Notes: generated from the sequence alone by a model not told the origin. DNA of 64,000 bases from Criibacterium bergeronii (GCF_001693775.2 NZ_MBEW02000004.1:1-64000), one strand, 5' to 3'; shown: positions 17,025 through 26,753, counted from the stretch's first letter. Numbers and translations: made by a program.

Positions 17025-17110
17025 GATATTTTATAGAAGGTGGTTAGTTATTTATTTCATTATTAAAATATTCGAAAGCCTCTTTATCTGTAAATCCTTC
17101 ATGAACTATT
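17025..17110 (-). pseudogene. Unrecognised minus-strand coding remnant
   Basis: On the minus strand an open stretch ending at a TAA near 17049 reads IVHEGFTDKEAFEYFNNEI and then stops. It looks like the C-terminal end of a protein, but no start or upstream domain remains because the frame is lost in the hairpin at 17111-17150. I do not recognise the family. Confidence 0.3.
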
Positions 17111-17150
17111 TTGTGTAAAAAAGTCAAAAATGGTTGACTTTATTACACAA
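17111..17150. repeat. 17-bp inverted repeat upstream of the S10 promoter
   Basis: Arms 17111-17127 and 17134-17150 match with a single mismatch around a six-base loop. The TTGTGTAA end motif recurs a third time, inverted, at about 17160-17170. No T run follows on the plus strand, so it is not a clear terminator; it may be an operator or an old insertion-sequence end. Confidence 0.6.
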
Positions 17151-17176
17151 AAAATAAAATTTTACACAAAAAACTA

Positions 17177-17205
17177 TTGCAATTTACTTTAAGATGCTCT
17201 ATAAT
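17177..17205 (+). promoter_or_regulatory. Main promoter of the S10-spc-alpha operon
   Basis: TTGCAA (17177-17182) and a perfect TATAAT (17200-17205) are 17 bases apart. No other good promoter precedes rpsJ, so the transcript would have a leader of about 250 bases. Confidence 0.82.
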
Positions 17206-17464
17206 ATCAGGGTATGTTTAGAAAGAGCTGAAAACAAACGGCTATGAAGCAAAAGGTTGCCCACACCCAGCCAAGGCGTGAGGATATTTTTGTGGAGCAA
17301 GTAAACATCGATGAATGTTGCGACGAGGCTATTTTTTTATGCAAAGCAACTACAAAACACACGGGTCAGTTTACACAGAAACTATGTGTTAAAAAAAGTA
17401 GTTACAGCACAAAAAAACCTAGGCTCTGTTGTACGAAAAATGTACGATAGGAGGAAAAAAATTA
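17206..17464 (+). promoter_or_regulatory. Long structured 5' leader of the ribosomal operon (candidate autoregulatory RNA)
   Basis: About 250 untranslated bases lie between promoter and rpsJ. TTGCCCACA (17257-17265) can pair with TGTGGAGCAA (17291-17300) with one bulge, and GTTGC (17317-17321) with GCAAC (17346-17350). S10 operons in other bacteria are controlled by ribosomal protein L4 acting on such a leader. A 68-codon frame (17244-17450) crosses it but has no ribosome-binding site and odd, Cys/Lys-rich content, so I read the stretch as RNA, not protein. Confidence 0.5.
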
Positions 17465-17776
17465 ATGGCAGCACAACAAAAAATCAGAATCAAATTAAAA
17501 TCTTATGACCACTCTATACTTGATATGGCAGCTCAAAAAATAGTAGAAATAGCAAAATCTACTGGTGCAAAAGTAAGCGGACCAGTACCACTACCTACTA
17601 AAAAAGAAATCATAACAATAATAAGAGCAACACATAAGTACAAAGATTCTAGAGAGCAGTTCGAAATAAGAACTCACAAAAGACTCATTGATATTTTGGA
17701 GCCAAGCCCTAAGACAGTCGATTCTTTAATAAGATTAGACTTACCGGCTGGCATCGAAATAGAAATCAAAAAGTAG
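17465..17776 (+). CDS. rpsJ: 30S ribosomal protein S10
   Basis: 103 residues, standard length. The S10 pattern is complete: [14 protein letters not shown] at the start, the conserved loop [12 protein letters not shown], and the signature [18 protein letters not shown]10 sits in the head of the small subunit and, as NusE, takes part in antitermination. ATG 17465 follows AGGAGG; an in-frame ATG at 17429 has no such site. It opens the operon, whereas in many Firmicutes it follows tuf; here a ROK gene and a promoter precede it. Confidence 0.98.
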   Translation: MAAQQKIRIKLKSYDHSILDMAAQKIVEIAKSTGAKVSGPVPLPTKKEIITIIRATHKYKDSREQFEIRTHKRLIDILEPSPKTVDSLIRLDLPAGIEIEIKK

Positions 17777-17802
17777 AAAATATTTTTATACGGCGTACCT
17801 GT

Positions 17803-17840
17803 TCTTAGGATGATTACAAAAGTAATCCGCTGTAAGTACA
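17803..17840 (+). promoter_or_regulatory. Stem-loop between rpsJ and rplC
   Basis: In the 74-base gap, CTTA/TAAG, GGAT/ATCC and GATTAC/GTAATC nest into one interrupted stem around AAAA, ending just before the rplC Shine-Dalgarno site. No T run follows. It may be an RNA processing or translation-control site. Confidence 0.4.
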
Positions 17841-17850
17841 AGGAGGAAAA

Positions 17851-18474
17851 ATGAAAGCAATAATGGGTAAAAAACTAGGCATGACCCAAGTCTTCAAAGA
17901 AGACGGAAGACTAGTGCCAGTTACAGTAATCGAAGCAGGACCAATGCTCGTTACACAAATCAAGACAAAAGAAACAGATGGTTATGAAGCAGTTCAGTTT
18001 GGCTATGGTACAGTCAAAGAACATAACGTAAACAAACCATTAAAAGGACATTTTAAAAAAGCAGGAATCGGTGCTAAAAAATATCTTAGAGAATTCAAAG
18101 TATCTGATATAAATGCTTACAAATTAGCAGACGAAGTAGGCGTAGACATATTTGAAGAAGGAACAACAGTAGACGCTACAGCAACTTCAAAAGGTAAGGG
18201 ATTCCAAGGGCCAATAAAAAGACATGGACAATCAAGAGGACCTGAAACTCACGGCTCACATTATCACAGAGGTCCAGGGTCTATGGGTATGTGTTCAACA
18301 CCATCTAGAGTATACAAAGGTAAAAAGTTGGCAGGTCACATGGGTGCAGTTCAAGTAACTGTTAAGAACCTTGAAGTTGTTCAAATAGATAAAGAAAACA
18401 ATCTTATACTTATAAAAGGCTCAGTACCAGGACCTAAAAAAGGACTAGTGCTCATAAAAGAGTCAAATAGATAG
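17851..18474 (+). CDS. rplC: 50S ribosomal protein L3
   Basis: 207 residues, full length. It starts MKAIMGKKLGMTQVF and carries the L3 signature around residues 118-145 (GKGFQGPIKRHG, then GSHYHRGPGSMG), the loop that reaches the peptidyl transferase centre. L3 is an early assembly protein of the large subunit. AGGAGG precedes the ATG, and rplD follows after 18 bases. Confidence 0.98.
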   Translation: MKAIMGKKLGMTQVFKEDGRLVPVTVIEAGPMLVTQIKTKETDGYEAVQFGYGTVKEHNVNKPLKGHFKKAGIGAKKYLREFKVSDINAYKLADEVGVDIFEEGTTVDATATSKGKGFQGPIKRHGQSRGPETHGSHYHRGPGSMGMCSTPSRVYKGKKLAGHMGAVQVTVKNLEVVQIDKENNLILIKGSVPGPKKGLVLIKESNR

Positions 18475-18492
18475 TGAAAGGAGGAGTAAGAT

Positions 18493-19119
18493 ATGCCAAA
18501 AATTGACGTATATGATATAAACGGAAAAGTAATAGAACAAATGGATTTATCAGATGAACTTTTTGCAGCTGAAATAAGCGAATATTGCGTACACTCAGTA
18601 GTAAAAAATCATCTTGCAAATAAAAGACAAGGAACACAATCTGCAAAAACAAGAGCTGAAGTAAGCGGCGGAGGAAGAAAACCTTGGAGACAAAAAGGAA
18701 CTGGTAGAGCAAGACAAGGTTCTACAAGGTCACCGCAATGGGTTGGCGGTGGTGTAGTATTTGCACCAAAACCAAGAGATTACAGCTATAAAATAAACAA
18801 AAAAATAAAGAGAATAGCTATAAAGAGCGTTTTAACAGATAAAGTGAACAACCAAAAATTGGTAGTATTAAATGAATTAAAATTTGATGCTCCTAAGACA
18901 AAACAGTTTGCTGAAACTATGAAAAACCTTAAAATAAACGACAAAAAGACACTTTTTGTTACAGCTGAAAACGACCAAAACGTAGTACGTTCTGGAAGAA
19001 ACATCAAAGGCGTATCAATTGCATTTGCAGACGTAATAAACACTTATGACGTAATAAACAACGAAATCCTCGTTATGACTAAAGATGCAGTGTTAAGAGC
19101 TCAGGAGGTGTTTATATAA
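18493..19119 (+). CDS. rplD: 50S ribosomal protein L4
   Basis: 208 residues with the long basic loop of L4 ([19 protein letters not shown]) that lines the nascent-peptide exit tunnel and is a site of macrolide-resistance changes. L4 is the classical autogenous regulator of S10 operons, which makes the long leader upstream of rpsJ a natural target. The stop codon TAA overlaps the start of rplW in TAATG. Confidence 0.98.
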   Translation: MPKIDVYDINGKVIEQMDLSDELFAAEISEYCVHSVVKNHLANKRQGTQSAKTRAEVSGGGRKPWRQKGTGRARQGSTRSPQWVGGGVVFAPKPRDYSYKINKKIKRIAIKSVLTDKVNNQKLVVLNELKFDAPKTKQFAETMKNLKINDKKTLFVTAENDQNVVRSGRNIKGVSIAFADVINTYDVINNEILVMTKDAVLRAQEVFI

Positions 19120-19403
19120 TGATAGCATACGACATCATAAAAAGACCTGTAATCTCTGAAAAAAGCATGGGAATGACAGGAGATAAAAAATACACATTCA
19201 TAGTAGATAAAAACGCTGATAAGTTGCAAATAAAAGCAGCTATCGAAGAAATCTTCGAAGTAGAAGTAGAAAAAGTAAATACTATGAACTATGATGGAAG
19301 AAAGAAAAGGGTTGGAAAGTATGTTGGTAAAACAGCATCTTTCAAAAAAGCGATAGTACAATTATCAGAATCAAGCAAAGAAATAGAAATATTTGGAGCG
19401 TAA
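19119..19403 (+). CDS. rplW: 50S ribosomal protein L23
   Basis: 94 residues, normal length. It begins [12 protein letters not shown] and ends with the KKRVGKYVG segment typical of L23, which sits at the tunnel exit and docks trigger factor and the signal recognition particle. Its ATG overlaps the rplD stop by one base, so translation is coupled; AGGAGG lies at 19103-19108 inside rplD. Confidence 0.98.
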   Translation: MIAYDIIKRPVISEKSMGMTGDKKYTFIVDKNADKLQIKAAIEEIFEVEVEKVNTMNYDGRKKRVGKYVGKTASFKKAIVQLSESSKEIEIFGA

Positions 19404-19430
19404 GCTCATAAATAGATAAGGAGTGAAAAA

Positions 19431-20258
19431 ATGGCTATAAAATCATTTAAACCTACTACTCCGTCAAGAAGACACATGACAGTTGTGTCAAGAGAAGGAC
19501 TATCAAAAGTAGCTCCAGAAAAAAGTCTTCTAACAAATTTGAAAAAGAACGCCGGAAGAAATGCACAAGGTAAAATCACAGTAAGACATAAAGGCGGCGG
19601 AGTAAAGAGAAAATATAGAATAATAGACTTCAAAAGAGACAAAGACGGTATAGCTGCAACAGTAGCAACAATAGAGTATGATCCAAACAGAACAGCAAAC
19701 ATCGCACTACTTAACTATAAAGACGGAGAAAAAAGATATATCTTAGCTCCAGAAGGTTTGAAAGTAGGAGATGTAGTTTACTCAGGAGCCGGCTCAGATA
19801 TAAAAGTAGGAAACTGCTTACAAATGAAAGATATGCCGGTTGGCACTCTTGTACACAACATTGAATTAAGTGTTGGGAAAGGTGCACAGCTAGTAAGGTC
19901 AGCAGGAGTATCAGCACAGCTAATGGCTAAAGAAGGCAAATATGTAACACTTAGACTCCCATCAGGAGAAATGAGATATGTAAATGCTAACTGCAAAGCA
20001 ACAATAGGTGAAGTAGGAAACGAAGAACACCAAAACGTAAACATCGGTAAAGCTGGAAGAAAAAGACATATGGGTATAAGACCTACAGTAAGAGGTTCTG
20101 TAATGAACCCTAACGATCACCCACACGGTGGTGGTGAAGGTAGAGCACCTATAGGCAGACCAGGTCCAGTTACACCTTGGGGTAAACCAGCTCTAGGCTA
20201 CAAGACAAGAGATAAGAAAAAACGTACTAACAAAATGATAGTTAAAGGAAGAAAATAG
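19431..20258 (+). CDS. rplB: 50S ribosomal protein L2
   Basis: 275 residues, full length. The C-terminal segment [17 protein letters not shown] holds the conserved histidine near the peptidyl transferase centre, and the N-terminal [12 protein letters not shown] is also typical. L2 is needed for subunit association and peptide-bond formation. Separated from rplW by 27 bases, with a GGAG ribosome-binding site. Confidence 0.98.
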   Translation: MAIKSFKPTTPSRRHMTVVSREGLSKVAPEKSLLTNLKKNAGRNAQGKITVRHKGGGVKRKYRIIDFKRDKDGIAATVATIEYDPNRTANIALLNYKDGEKRYILAPEGLKVGDVVYSGAGSDIKVGNCLQMKDMPVGTLVHNIELSVGKGAQLVRSAGVSAQLMAKEGKYVTLRLPSGEMRYVNANCKATIGEVGNEEHQNVNIGKAGRKRHMGIRPTVRGSVMNPNDHPHGGGEGRAPIGRPGPVTPWGKPALGYKTRDKKKRTNKMIVKGRK

Positions 20259-20277
20259 GAAATCACGGAGGAGATAA

Positions 20278-20559
20278 ATGAGCAGATCATCTAAAAAAGG
20301 TGCATTCGTCCATGAAGGGCTATATAAGAAAATCCTCAAGATGAATGAAACGGGCGACAAACAAGTCATAAAGGTTTGGTCAAGATCTTCTACTATATAT
20401 CCTGAATTTATAGGACACACACTAGCCATCCATGATGGAAGAAAACATGTGCCAGTATATATAACAGAAGATATGGTAGGACATAAACTTGGTGAATTTG
20501 TTCCTACAAGAACATTCAAAGGTCACAAGGACGACGATAGAACCTCAAAAACTAAATAG
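20278..20559 (+). CDS. rpsS: 30S ribosomal protein S19
   Basis: 93 residues. [10 protein letters not shown] at the start and the signature [14 protein letters not shown] near the end identify S19, which contacts S13 and the A-site tRNA in the small-subunit head. GGAGG precedes the ATG at 20278. Confidence 0.98.
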   Translation: MSRSSKKGAFVHEGLYKKILKMNETGDKQVIKVWSRSSTIYPEFIGHTLAIHDGRKHVPVYITEDMVGHKLGEFVPTRTFKGHKDDDRTSKTK

Positions 20560-20596
20560 AACCCCCTTATAAAAGGGTAAGGAAAGGAGAATATAG

Positions 20597-20941
20597 ATGG
20601 CAGATATAAAAGAAGCAAGAGCCATTGCCAAATATGTTAGGACATCACCTAGAAAAGCCGCAAAAATTTGTGACTTAGTAAGAGGCAAAAATATCGAAGA
20701 AGCCTTAGCAATACTAAAGTTTATGCCTAACAACGGAGCTGAAATAATAGCAAAAGTCGTTAAATCAGCAGCAGCAAACGCAGAAAACAACTTTGAAATG
20801 GATAAAAATAAACTCTATATATCTAAAGTATGGGCTAATCAAGGACCTACACTAAAAAGATTCATGCCAAGAGCAAGAGGAAGCGCGGCACCAATAAGAA
20901 AGAGGACAAGCCATATAGAAGTATTCGTACAAGAAAGATAA
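20597..20941 (+). CDS. rplV: 50S ribosomal protein L22
   Basis: 114 residues. The N-terminal ARAIAKYVRTSPRKA and the C-terminal hairpin PRARGSAAPIRKRTSHIEV match L22, whose loop reaches into the exit tunnel and can carry macrolide resistance. It follows rpsS after 37 bases, which hold a small CCCTT/AAGGG hairpin. Confidence 0.98.
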   Translation: MADIKEARAIAKYVRTSPRKAAKICDLVRGKNIEEALAILKFMPNNGAEIIAKVVKSAAANAENNFEMDKNKLYISKVWANQGPTLKRFMPRARGSAAPIRKRTSHIEVFVQER

Positions 20942-20960
20942 ATAGAATGGAGGAGACTAA

Positions 20961-21788
20961 ATGGGTCAAAAAGTAAGCCCTCATGGACTTAGAGTCGGTA
21001 TCAACAAGAACTGGGACTCAAGATGGTTTGCCGGAAAAGACAAACTTGCTGAATATATCAAAGAAGATAACGAAATAAGAAAGTTCATGAAAAAGGAACT
21101 AAACCAAGCAGACCTTTCTAGAGTAGAAATCGAAAGAGTTGGCGACAAACTAAAACTTAACCTCTTCACTGCAAAACCAGGAATGGTAATCGGTAAAGGT
21201 GGAAAAGGAATAGACGAACTAAAAGAAAAAGTTGAGAAATTCACTCATAAGAATGTATTTATAAACATAGAAGAAATCAAAAACCCGGATGCAGATGCAC
21301 AATTAGTTGCAGAAAAAATTGCAAACGCACTAGAAAGACGTATCGCATTCAGACGTGCAATGAAACAATCAATGCAAAGAACAATGAGAACAAGAGGCGT
21401 AAAAGGAATAAAAGTATCTACATCAGGCAGACTTGGTGGAGCAGAAATAGCTCGTTCAGAAGGATACGCAGAAGGTGTAGTACCACTACACACACTAAGA
21501 GCTGATATAGATTACGGATTTGCAGAAGCAGACACAACTTACGGGAAATTAGGCGTAAAAGTTTGGATATGCAAAGGCGAAATCTTAAAAGACAGAAACG
21601 GTGAAAAAAGAGACTTTGATGCCCTAATGGGAAATAAAGACGATAAGAAAAAGAAAGCAAGAAGAAGACCAGAAGGCGAAAACGGACAAAGAGAAAATAA
21701 TCACAACAATAGAAAAAGAAATTACAACAATAACACAAACAATCAAGGAAGAACACAACAAAGAAGAAATCAGCCTAAAGAAGTGTAA
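20961..21788 (+). CDS. rpsC: 30S ribosomal protein S3 with a long Asn/Arg-rich C-terminal extension
   Basis: 275 residues, about 55 longer than the B. subtilis protein. The core is complete: [13 protein letters not shown], a KH RNA-binding domain with GKGGKG (78-83), and the S3 signature through [12 protein letters not shown] (about 195-207). From about residue 228 there is a lysine/arginine run and then a low-complexity tail rich in Asn, Gln and Arg. S3 lies at the mRNA entry channel and helps unwind mRNA; the basic tail may extend that contact. Confidence 0.97.
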   Translation: MGQKVSPHGLRVGINKNWDSRWFAGKDKLAEYIKEDNEIRKFMKKELNQADLSRVEIERVGDKLKLNLFTAKPGMVIGKGGKGIDELKEKVEKFTHKNVFINIEEIKNPDADAQLVAEKIANALERRIAFRRAMKQSMQRTMRTRGVKGIKVSTSGRLGGAEIARSEGYAEGVVPLHTLRADIDYGFAEADTTYGKLGVKVWICKGEILKDRNGEKRDFDALMGNKDDKKKKARRRPEGENGQRENNHNNRKRNYNNNTNNQGRTQQRRNQPKEV

Positions 21789-21815
21789 AACAATTGGGAA
21801 GGAGGCAATATATAA

Positions 21816-22253
21816 ATGTTAATGCCAAAAAGAGTGAAACATCGTAGAGTTCACAGAGGTAAAATGGCAGGCAAAGCAACAAAAGGAAACAAAATTGCTT
21901 ATGGTGAATTTGGACTAGTTGCACAAGAACCTGCATGGATAACATCAAACCAAATAGAAGCAGCCCGTGTAGCTATAAATAGATCAATAAGAAGAGGCGG
22001 AAAAGTTTGGATAAATATATTCCCACACAAATCTGTAACTAAGAAACCAGCAGAAGTCAGAATGGGTTCCGGTAAAGGTGCTCCTGAATATTGGGTAGCA
22101 GTAGTTAAACCGGGAAGAGTGTTATTTGAAATGGCGGGAATACCAGAAGAAAGAGCAAGAGAAGCATTAAGACTAGCAATGCATAAATTGCCTATAAAAT
22201 GCAAATTTGTGAAAAAAGAAGATATAGAAGGCGGTGATGTTGTTGAAGGCTAA
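21816..22253 (+). CDS. rplP: 50S ribosomal protein L16
   Basis: 145 residues. [31 protein letters not shown]-like sequence ([17 protein letters not shown]), and [18 protein letters not shown] identify L16, which lies at the A site and central protuberance. GGAGGC precedes ATG 21816; an in-frame ATG at 21822 is also possible. Its 3' end overlaps the start of rpmC. Confidence 0.98.
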   Translation: MLMPKRVKHRRVHRGKMAGKATKGNKIAYGEFGLVAQEPAWITSNQIEAARVAINRSIRRGGKVWINIFPHKSVTKKPAEVRMGSGKGAPEYWVAVVKPGRVLFEMAGIPEERAREALRLAMHKLPIKCKFVKKEDIEGGDVVEG

Positions 22254-22437
22254 TGAACTAAGAGAAATGAATCTAACAGATTTAAATAACGCGCTTGTAA
22301 ACAGCAAAAAAGAGCTTTTTAATCTACGTTTTCAACTTGCGACAGGACAATTAGAAAATCAAGTAAAAATAAGAAGCGTAAGAAGAGACATCGCAAGAAT
22401 AAACACTATAATTACAGAAAAACAGGCTCTATCTTAG
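22243..22437 (+). CDS. rpmC: 50S ribosomal protein L29
   Basis: About 64 residues: KANELREM at the start and [15 protein letters not shown] in the middle are the L29 signature. L29 pairs with L23 at the tunnel exit. The frame overlaps the end of rplP and has four possible starts: GTG 22234, ATG 22237, TTG 22240 and TTG 22243. I favour 22243 because AGGCGGTGAT, a near match to the anti-Shine-Dalgarno, ends five bases upstream; the start remains uncertain by up to nine bases. Confidence 0.93.
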   Translation: MKANELREMNLTDLNNALVNSKKELFNLRFQLATGQLENQVKIRSVRRDIARINTIITEKQALS

Positions 22438-22454
22438 GATGAAAGGGAATAAAA

Positions 22455-22715
22455 ATGCAAAAAGAAAAAAATAGAAAATTTAAAATAGGCTACGTTACAT
22501 CTGACAAAATGGATAAAACAGTAGTTGTATCTATTGCACAGCTTGTTCGTCACCCTTTGTACTCCAAACCTGTAAAGAAAACAAGGAAATTCAAAGCGCA
22601 TGACGAAAATAACGAGTGTAAAATAGGATATAAAGTAAGAATAGGCGAAACAAGACCCCTATCAAAAGACAAAAGATGGGAAGTAGTACAAATAATAGAA
22701 AAAGTCGAAGAGTAA
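22455..22715 (+). CDS. rpsQ: 30S ribosomal protein S17
   Basis: 86 residues. [19 protein letters not shown] opens an OB-fold, and [20 protein letters not shown] is the S17 signature. S17 is a primary 16S rRNA-binding protein. It lies between rpmC and rplN as in the standard spc operon order. Confidence 0.98.
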   Translation: MQKEKNRKFKIGYVTSDKMDKTVVVSIAQLVRHPLYSKPVKKTRKFKAHDENNECKIGYKVRIGETRPLSKDKRWEVVQIIEKVEE

Positions 22716-22749
22716 TTTTGACTAGAAAAGTTTTTAAGGAGGCAAAGTC

Positions 22750-23118
22750 ATGATACAGCAAGAAACAAGACTTAAAGTTGCCGATAATTCTGGAGCAAAA
22801 GAACTTCTTTGCATAAGAGTACTCGGTGGCACTAATAGAAAAATAGCAAAAATTGGCGACGTAATAGTTTGTGCTGTTAAATCCGCAACACCAGGTGGCG
22901 TTGTGAAAAAAGGTAAAGTAGTTAAAGCCGTTGTAGTAAGAACAAAATCTCCATTAAAGAGAAAAGATGGCAGCTACGTTTCATTTGATGAAAATGCAGC
23001 AGTAATAATAAAAGACGATAAAACACCAGCAGGCACAAGAATATTTGGACCAGTAGCAAGAGAATTAAGAGATAAACAATTTATGAAAATAATCTCACTT
23101 GCTCCAGAAGTTCTGTAA
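22750..23118 (+). CDS. rplN: 50S ribosomal protein L14
   Basis: 122 residues, exact family length. [19 protein letters not shown] at the start and [14 protein letters not shown] near the end identify L14, which forms inter-subunit bridges. AAGGAGG precedes the ATG. Confidence 0.98.
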   Translation: MIQQETRLKVADNSGAKELLCIRVLGGTNRKIAKIGDVIVCAVKSATPGGVVKKGKVVKAVVVRTKSPLKRKDGSYVSFDENAAVIIKDDKTPAGTRIFGPVARELRDKQFMKIISLAPEVL

Positions 23119-23130
23119 GAGGAGGGTAAA

Positions 23131-23436
23131 ATGCGTATCAAAAGCGGAGATACTGTAATAGTAATCGCAGGAAAAGATAAAGGCAAAAAAGGAAAAGTAC
23201 TAGAAGCTTACCCTTCAAAAAACAAAGTGCTAGTTGAAGGCGTAAACATGGTAACAAAAAGTGAAAAACCTAGTCGTACAAATATGCAAGGTGGAATCAC
23301 TCACAAAGAATCACCAATAGACGTATCAAACGTAATGTACTTTGACGCAAAAAGCGGAAAAGGAACAAAAATCGGATATAAAATAGAAGATGGCAAGAAA
23401 GTAAGAATCGCTAAAAAGACAGGCGAACAGATATAA
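23131..23436 (+). CDS. rplX: 50S ribosomal protein L24
   Basis: 101 residues. A KOW motif ([20 protein letters not shown]) is followed by [14 protein letters not shown] and [15 protein letters not shown], the L24 pattern. L24 starts large-subunit assembly. It begins 12 bases after rplN. Confidence 0.98.
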   Translation: MRIKSGDTVIVIAGKDKGKKGKVLEAYPSKNKVLVEGVNMVTKSEKPSRTNMQGGITHKESPIDVSNVMYFDAKSGKGTKIGYKIEDGKKVRIAKKTGEQI

Positions 23437-23453
23437 AGTAAAGGAGGTAAGAC

Positions 23454-23996
23454 ATGAGCGCAAGACTTCAAGAAAAATATAATAATGAAGTTGTCAAAGC
23501 CTTAATGGACAAATTCAATTATAAAAATATCATGCAAGTACCAAAGCTTGAAAAAATCGTAATCAACATGGGCGTAGGAGAAGCAAAAGAAAACTCTAAA
23601 TTCCTTGACTCTGCAGTAAGCGAATTAGAAACTATAACAGGACAAAAGCCAATAGTTACAAAATCAAGAAAATCTGTAGCAAACTTCAAAATAAGAGAAG
23701 GAATGCCAATAGGTACAAAAGTAACACTAAGAGGCGACAAAATGTTTTATTTTGCAGATAAGCTCTTCAATATATCACTCCCAAGAGTAAGAGACTTTAA
23801 AGGCGTAAACAAAAATTCCTTTGATGGTAGAGGAAACTATGCACTTGGTATAAAAGAGCAGTTGATATTCCCAGAAATAGAATTTGATAAAGTAGACAAA
23901 ACAAGAGGAATGGACATTATATTTGTTACAACTGCACAAACAGACGAAGAAGCAAGAGAACTACTATCACTAATGGGAATGCCGTTTGCAAAATAA
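23454..23996 (+). CDS. rplE: 50S ribosomal protein L5
   Basis: 180 residues. [34 protein letters not shown] and the C-terminal [15 protein letters not shown] identify L5, which binds 5S rRNA in the central protuberance. AAGGAGGT precedes the ATG. Confidence 0.98.
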   Translation: MSARLQEKYNNEVVKALMDKFNYKNIMQVPKLEKIVINMGVGEAKENSKFLDSAVSELETITGQKPIVTKSRKSVANFKIREGMPIGTKVTLRGDKMFYFADKLFNISLPRVRDFKGVNKNSFDGRGNYALGIKEQLIFPEIEFDKVDKTRGMDIIFVTTAQTDEEARELLSLMGMPFAK

Positions 23997-24010
23997 AGGA
24001 GGAATACAAC

Positions 24011-24196
24011 GTGGCTAGAAAAGCTATGATTATTAAGCAACAGAGAAAACAAAAGTATCAAACACGTGAATATACAAGATGCTCAATATGCGGAAGACCA
24101 CACTCAGTTTTGAAAAAATACGGAATTTGCCGTATATGCTTCAGAAACCTGGCTTATAAAGGTCAAATCCCAGGCGTTAAAAAAGCGTCTTGGTAA
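24011..24196 (+). CDS. rpsZ: 30S ribosomal protein S14, zinc-binding (type Z)
   Basis: 61 residues, the short form of S14. The four zinc ligands are in CSICG and CRICF, separated by [11 protein letters not shown]. Having the zinc form in the main operon is usual for Clostridia and Bacilli. It starts at GTG 24011, with AGGAGG nine bases upstream and only 14 bases after rplE. Confidence 0.97.
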   Translation: MARKAMIIKQQRKQKYQTREYTRCSICGRPHSVLKKYGICRICFRNLAYKGQIPGVKKASW

Positions 24197-24223
24197 GAAA
24201 AAAAGCAAAAAGGAGGTAAAACA

Positions 24224-24622
24224 ATGTCAATGTCAGATCCAATAGCGGATATGCTAACTAGGATAAGAAATGCAAACATGATAAAACACGATACAGTAGA
24301 AATACCAGCATCAAACATGAAAAAAGAAATAGCAAGAATCCTACTAGAACAGGGCTATATTAAAGCTTACAACGTTGTAGAAGATGACAAGCAAGGAATG
24401 ATAAAAATCCGCTTGAAATACACAAAAGACGGACAAAAAGTAATCTCTGGTCTAAAGAAAATATCTAAACCAGGTATGAGAGTTTACGCAAGCAAAGATA
24501 ATGTACCAAGAGTTTACAATGGTATAGGTATATCAATAATATCTACATCAAAAGGTATGCTAACAGACAAACAAGCAAGAGAAAATCAAGTAGGCGGAGA
24601 GGTAATCTGCTACGTTTGGTAA
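24224..24622 (+). CDS. rpsH: 30S ribosomal protein S8
   Basis: 132 residues. [13 protein letters not shown] at the start and [16 protein letters not shown] with GGEVICYVW at the end are S8 signatures. S8 binds the central domain of 16S rRNA and, in E. coli, is the translational repressor of the spc operon. ATG 24224 follows AAGGAGG. Confidence 0.98.
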   Translation: MSMSDPIADMLTRIRNANMIKHDTVEIPASNMKKEIARILLEQGYIKAYNVVEDDKQGMIKIRLKYTKDGQKVISGLKKISKPGMRVYASKDNVPRVYNGIGISIISTSKGMLTDKQARENQVGGEVICYVW

Positions 24623-24646
24623 AATCAGTAAGAAGGAGGTGCTAAA

Positions 24647-25189
24647 GTGTCAAGAATTGGAAATAAAGAAATAACAGTGCCAGCAGGCGTTACAATAGAC
24701 GTACAAGAAACAAATCTAGTACAAGTAAAAGGACCTAAAGGAACACTTCAAGAACAAATTTCTCCAGAAATGATTATAGAACAAGAAGCTGGAGTATTAA
24801 GAGTTAAAAGACCAAGTGAAGATAAAAAACACAGGTCACTACATGGACTTTCTAGAACACTTATAAATAACATGATAGTTGGCGTAACTGAAGGTTACCA
24901 AAAGAAACTAGAAATAGTTGGTGTAGGATATAAAGCTGCAAAACAAGGGAAAAAATTGGTGCTTAGCCTTGGATATTCTCATCCAGTAGAAATGGAAGAC
25001 CCAGAAGGAATTGAAGTAGAAGTACAAGAAGCTACAAAAATAGTTGTTAAAGGCAACAATAAACAAGCAGTTGGCAACTATGCGGCTAAAATAAGAGACT
25101 GGAGAAAACCAGAACCTTACAAGGGTAAAGGAATAAGATACGAAGGCGAACACGTAAGAAGAAAAGAAGGAAAAACAGGTAAAAAGTAA
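24647..25189 (+). CDS. rplF: 50S ribosomal protein L6
   Basis: 180 residues in two similar domains. [14 protein letters not shown] opens the first and the signature [20 protein letters not shown] closes the second. L6 lies near the GTPase-associated centre. It starts at GTG 24647 behind AAGGAGGTG. Confidence 0.98.
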   Translation: MSRIGNKEITVPAGVTIDVQETNLVQVKGPKGTLQEQISPEMIIEQEAGVLRVKRPSEDKKHRSLHGLSRTLINNMIVGVTEGYQKKLEIVGVGYKAAKQGKKLVLSLGYSHPVEMEDPEGIEVEVQEATKIVVKGNNKQAVGNYAAKIRDWRKPEPYKGKGIRYEGEHVRRKEGKTGKK

Positions 25190-25206
25190 AGGGGTGAGAA
25201 CAAGTA

Positions 25207-25575
25207 ATGTTTAATAAAACTAACAAAGCTGAAAATAGAAAAGCAAGACACTTGAGAGTCCGCAAAAATGTTTCTGGCACAGCAGCAAGACCTAGACTTT
25301 GCGTGTTTAAGAGTGCTAAAAATATGTATGCACAAATAATAGACGACGAGAACAGAGTAACACTTACCTCTGCATCTACCATAGATAAATCTATTGATCT
25401 CCAAGGCGAGTATGCAGGAAACAAAGCTGCAGCTAAAAAAGTTGGCGAACTAATCGCACAAAGAGCCCTTGAAAAAGGGATAGAAGAAGTTGTGTTTGAT
25501 AGAGCTGGATACTTGTATCATGGAAGAGTAAAAGAACTTGCAGAAGGTGCAAGGGAAAAAGGACTTAAATTCTAA
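25207..25575 (+). CDS. rplR: 50S ribosomal protein L18
   Basis: 122 residues. [19 protein letters not shown] and the C-terminal [20 protein letters not shown] are typical of L18, a 5S rRNA-binding protein. The ribosome-binding site (GGGGTGAG) is weaker than that of its neighbours and the ATG is 17 bases after rplF. Confidence 0.98.
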   Translation: MFNKTNKAENRKARHLRVRKNVSGTAARPRLCVFKSAKNMYAQIIDDENRVTLTSASTIDKSIDLQGEYAGNKAAAKKVGELIAQRALEKGIEEVVFDRAGYLYHGRVKELAEGAREKGLKF

Positions 25576-25593
25576 GGGAAAAGGAGGATACGC

Positions 25594-26097
25594 ATGATAA
25601 ATGCCAAGATAGATGCATCTAAGTTAGACATGGAAGAAAGAGTAGTTGAGATAAGAAGAGTAACAAAAGTTGTAAAAGGCGGAAGAAACATGAGATTTGC
25701 AGCTCTTGTTATCGTTGGAGATAGAAACGGTCATGTTGGATACGGTGCAGGAAAAGCAATGGAAGTACCAGATGCTATAAGAAAAGCAGTAGAAGCAGCT
25801 AAAAAGAACTTAATCACTGTACCTATAGTTGGAACAACAGTACCTCACAGAATAGAAGGCAAACATGGTTCTGGTAGCGTACTTATAATGCCAGCGACAG
25901 AAGGTACAGGAGTAATTGCAGGTGGAGCTGCACGTGCTATATTAGAACTAGCAGGATACAAAGACGTAAGGTCAAAATCACTAGGTTCAAAAAATGCCAG
26001 AAACGTAGTAAATGCTACAGTAGCTGGACTTGCAAACCTTAGAACAATGGAACAAGTTGCAGAGCTTAGAGAAAAAAAAGTAGAAGACCTTATTTAA
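25594..26097 (+). CDS. rpsE: 30S ribosomal protein S5
   Basis: 167 residues. [21 protein letters not shown] and [20 protein letters not shown] are the N-terminal S5 motifs; [22 protein letters not shown] is the C-terminal domain. S5 contributes to decoding accuracy and to mRNA unwinding at the entry channel. Confidence 0.98.
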   Translation: MINAKIDASKLDMEERVVEIRRVTKVVKGGRNMRFAALVIVGDRNGHVGYGAGKAMEVPDAIRKAVEAAKKNLITVPIVGTTVPHRIEGKHGSGSVLIMPATEGTGVIAGGAARAILELAGYKDVRSKSLGSKNARNVVNATVAGLANLRTMEQVAELREKKVEDLI

Positions 26098-26110
26098 TAA
26101 GGAGGCAAAA

Positions 26111-26290
26111 GTGGCAAATTTAAAAATTACTCTTGAAAGAGGCGTAATCGGCACTAAACCAAGCCAAAGGGCAACAGTTGCTGCATTAGGACTAAAAAAG
26201 AGAGAACATTTCGTAATAAAAGAAGACACACCTCAACTAAGAGGCATGATAAATAAAGTAAAACACTTAGTAAAGGTAGAAGAACAATAA
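26111..26290 (+). CDS. rpmD: 50S ribosomal protein L30
   Basis: 59 residues from GTG 26111 to the TAA at 26288-26290. [20 protein letters not shown] and [15 protein letters not shown] are the conserved ends of the bacterial L30 family, and the gene sits in its canonical place between rpsE and rplO. AAGGAGG precedes the start. It is short enough to be missed by length filters. Confidence 0.96.
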   Translation: MANLKITLERGVIGTKPSQRATVAALGLKKREHFVIKEDTPQLRGMINKVKHLVKVEEQ

Positions 26291-26306
26291 TATAGGAGGT
26301 GACAAA

Positions 26307-26753
26307 ATGCAACTACATGAATTAAGACCTGCAGAAGGCTCAACACATAAGAAAAAAAGAGTCGGAAGAGGTACAGGTTCAGGCTGGGGAAAAACAGCTG
26401 GTAGAGGACAAGATGGTCAAAAATCTAGATCTGGCGGCGGAGTAAGAATAGGCTTCGAAGGTGGTCAGATGCCTCTTTACAGAAGATTACCAAAAAGAGG
26501 ATTTTCAAATTTTGACTTTGAAAAAAGATACACTTGCATAAATCTTGATAGATTACAAGACTTTGAAGATGGAGCTGAAATAACAGCTGAAATCTTAAAA
26601 GATGCAAGAATAATAAGCAAAATTGAAAAAGACGGACTAAAAATACTAGGAAATGGCGAAATCAATAAAAAACTTACAGTCAAGGCAAGTAAATTTACCA
26701 AGACTGCTATAGAAAAAATAGAGTCTGCGGGAGGAAAGGCAGAGGTGATCTAA
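26307..26753 (+). CDS. rplO: 50S ribosomal protein L15
   Basis: 148 residues. [20 protein letters not shown], the glycine/arginine-rich region around [13 protein letters not shown], and [18 protein letters not shown] are L15 signatures. L15 is a late assembly protein of the large subunit. Its stop overlaps the secY start in TAATG, so translation is coupled. Confidence 0.98.
   Translation: MQLHELRPAEGSTHKKKRVGRGTGSGWGKTAGRGQDGQKSRSGGGVRIGFEGGQMPLYRRLPKRGFSNFDFEKRYTCINLDRLQDFEDGAEITAEILKDARIISKIEKDGLKILGNGEINKKLTVKASKFTKTAIEKIESAGGKAEVI

Noticed and set aside
17244-17450. 68-codon ORF in the S10 leader as a real gene or leader peptide
   Set aside because: No ribosome-binding site, a Cys/Lys/Thr-rich sequence unlike any family I know, and overlap with predicted RNA stems and the rpsJ Shine-Dalgarno region.
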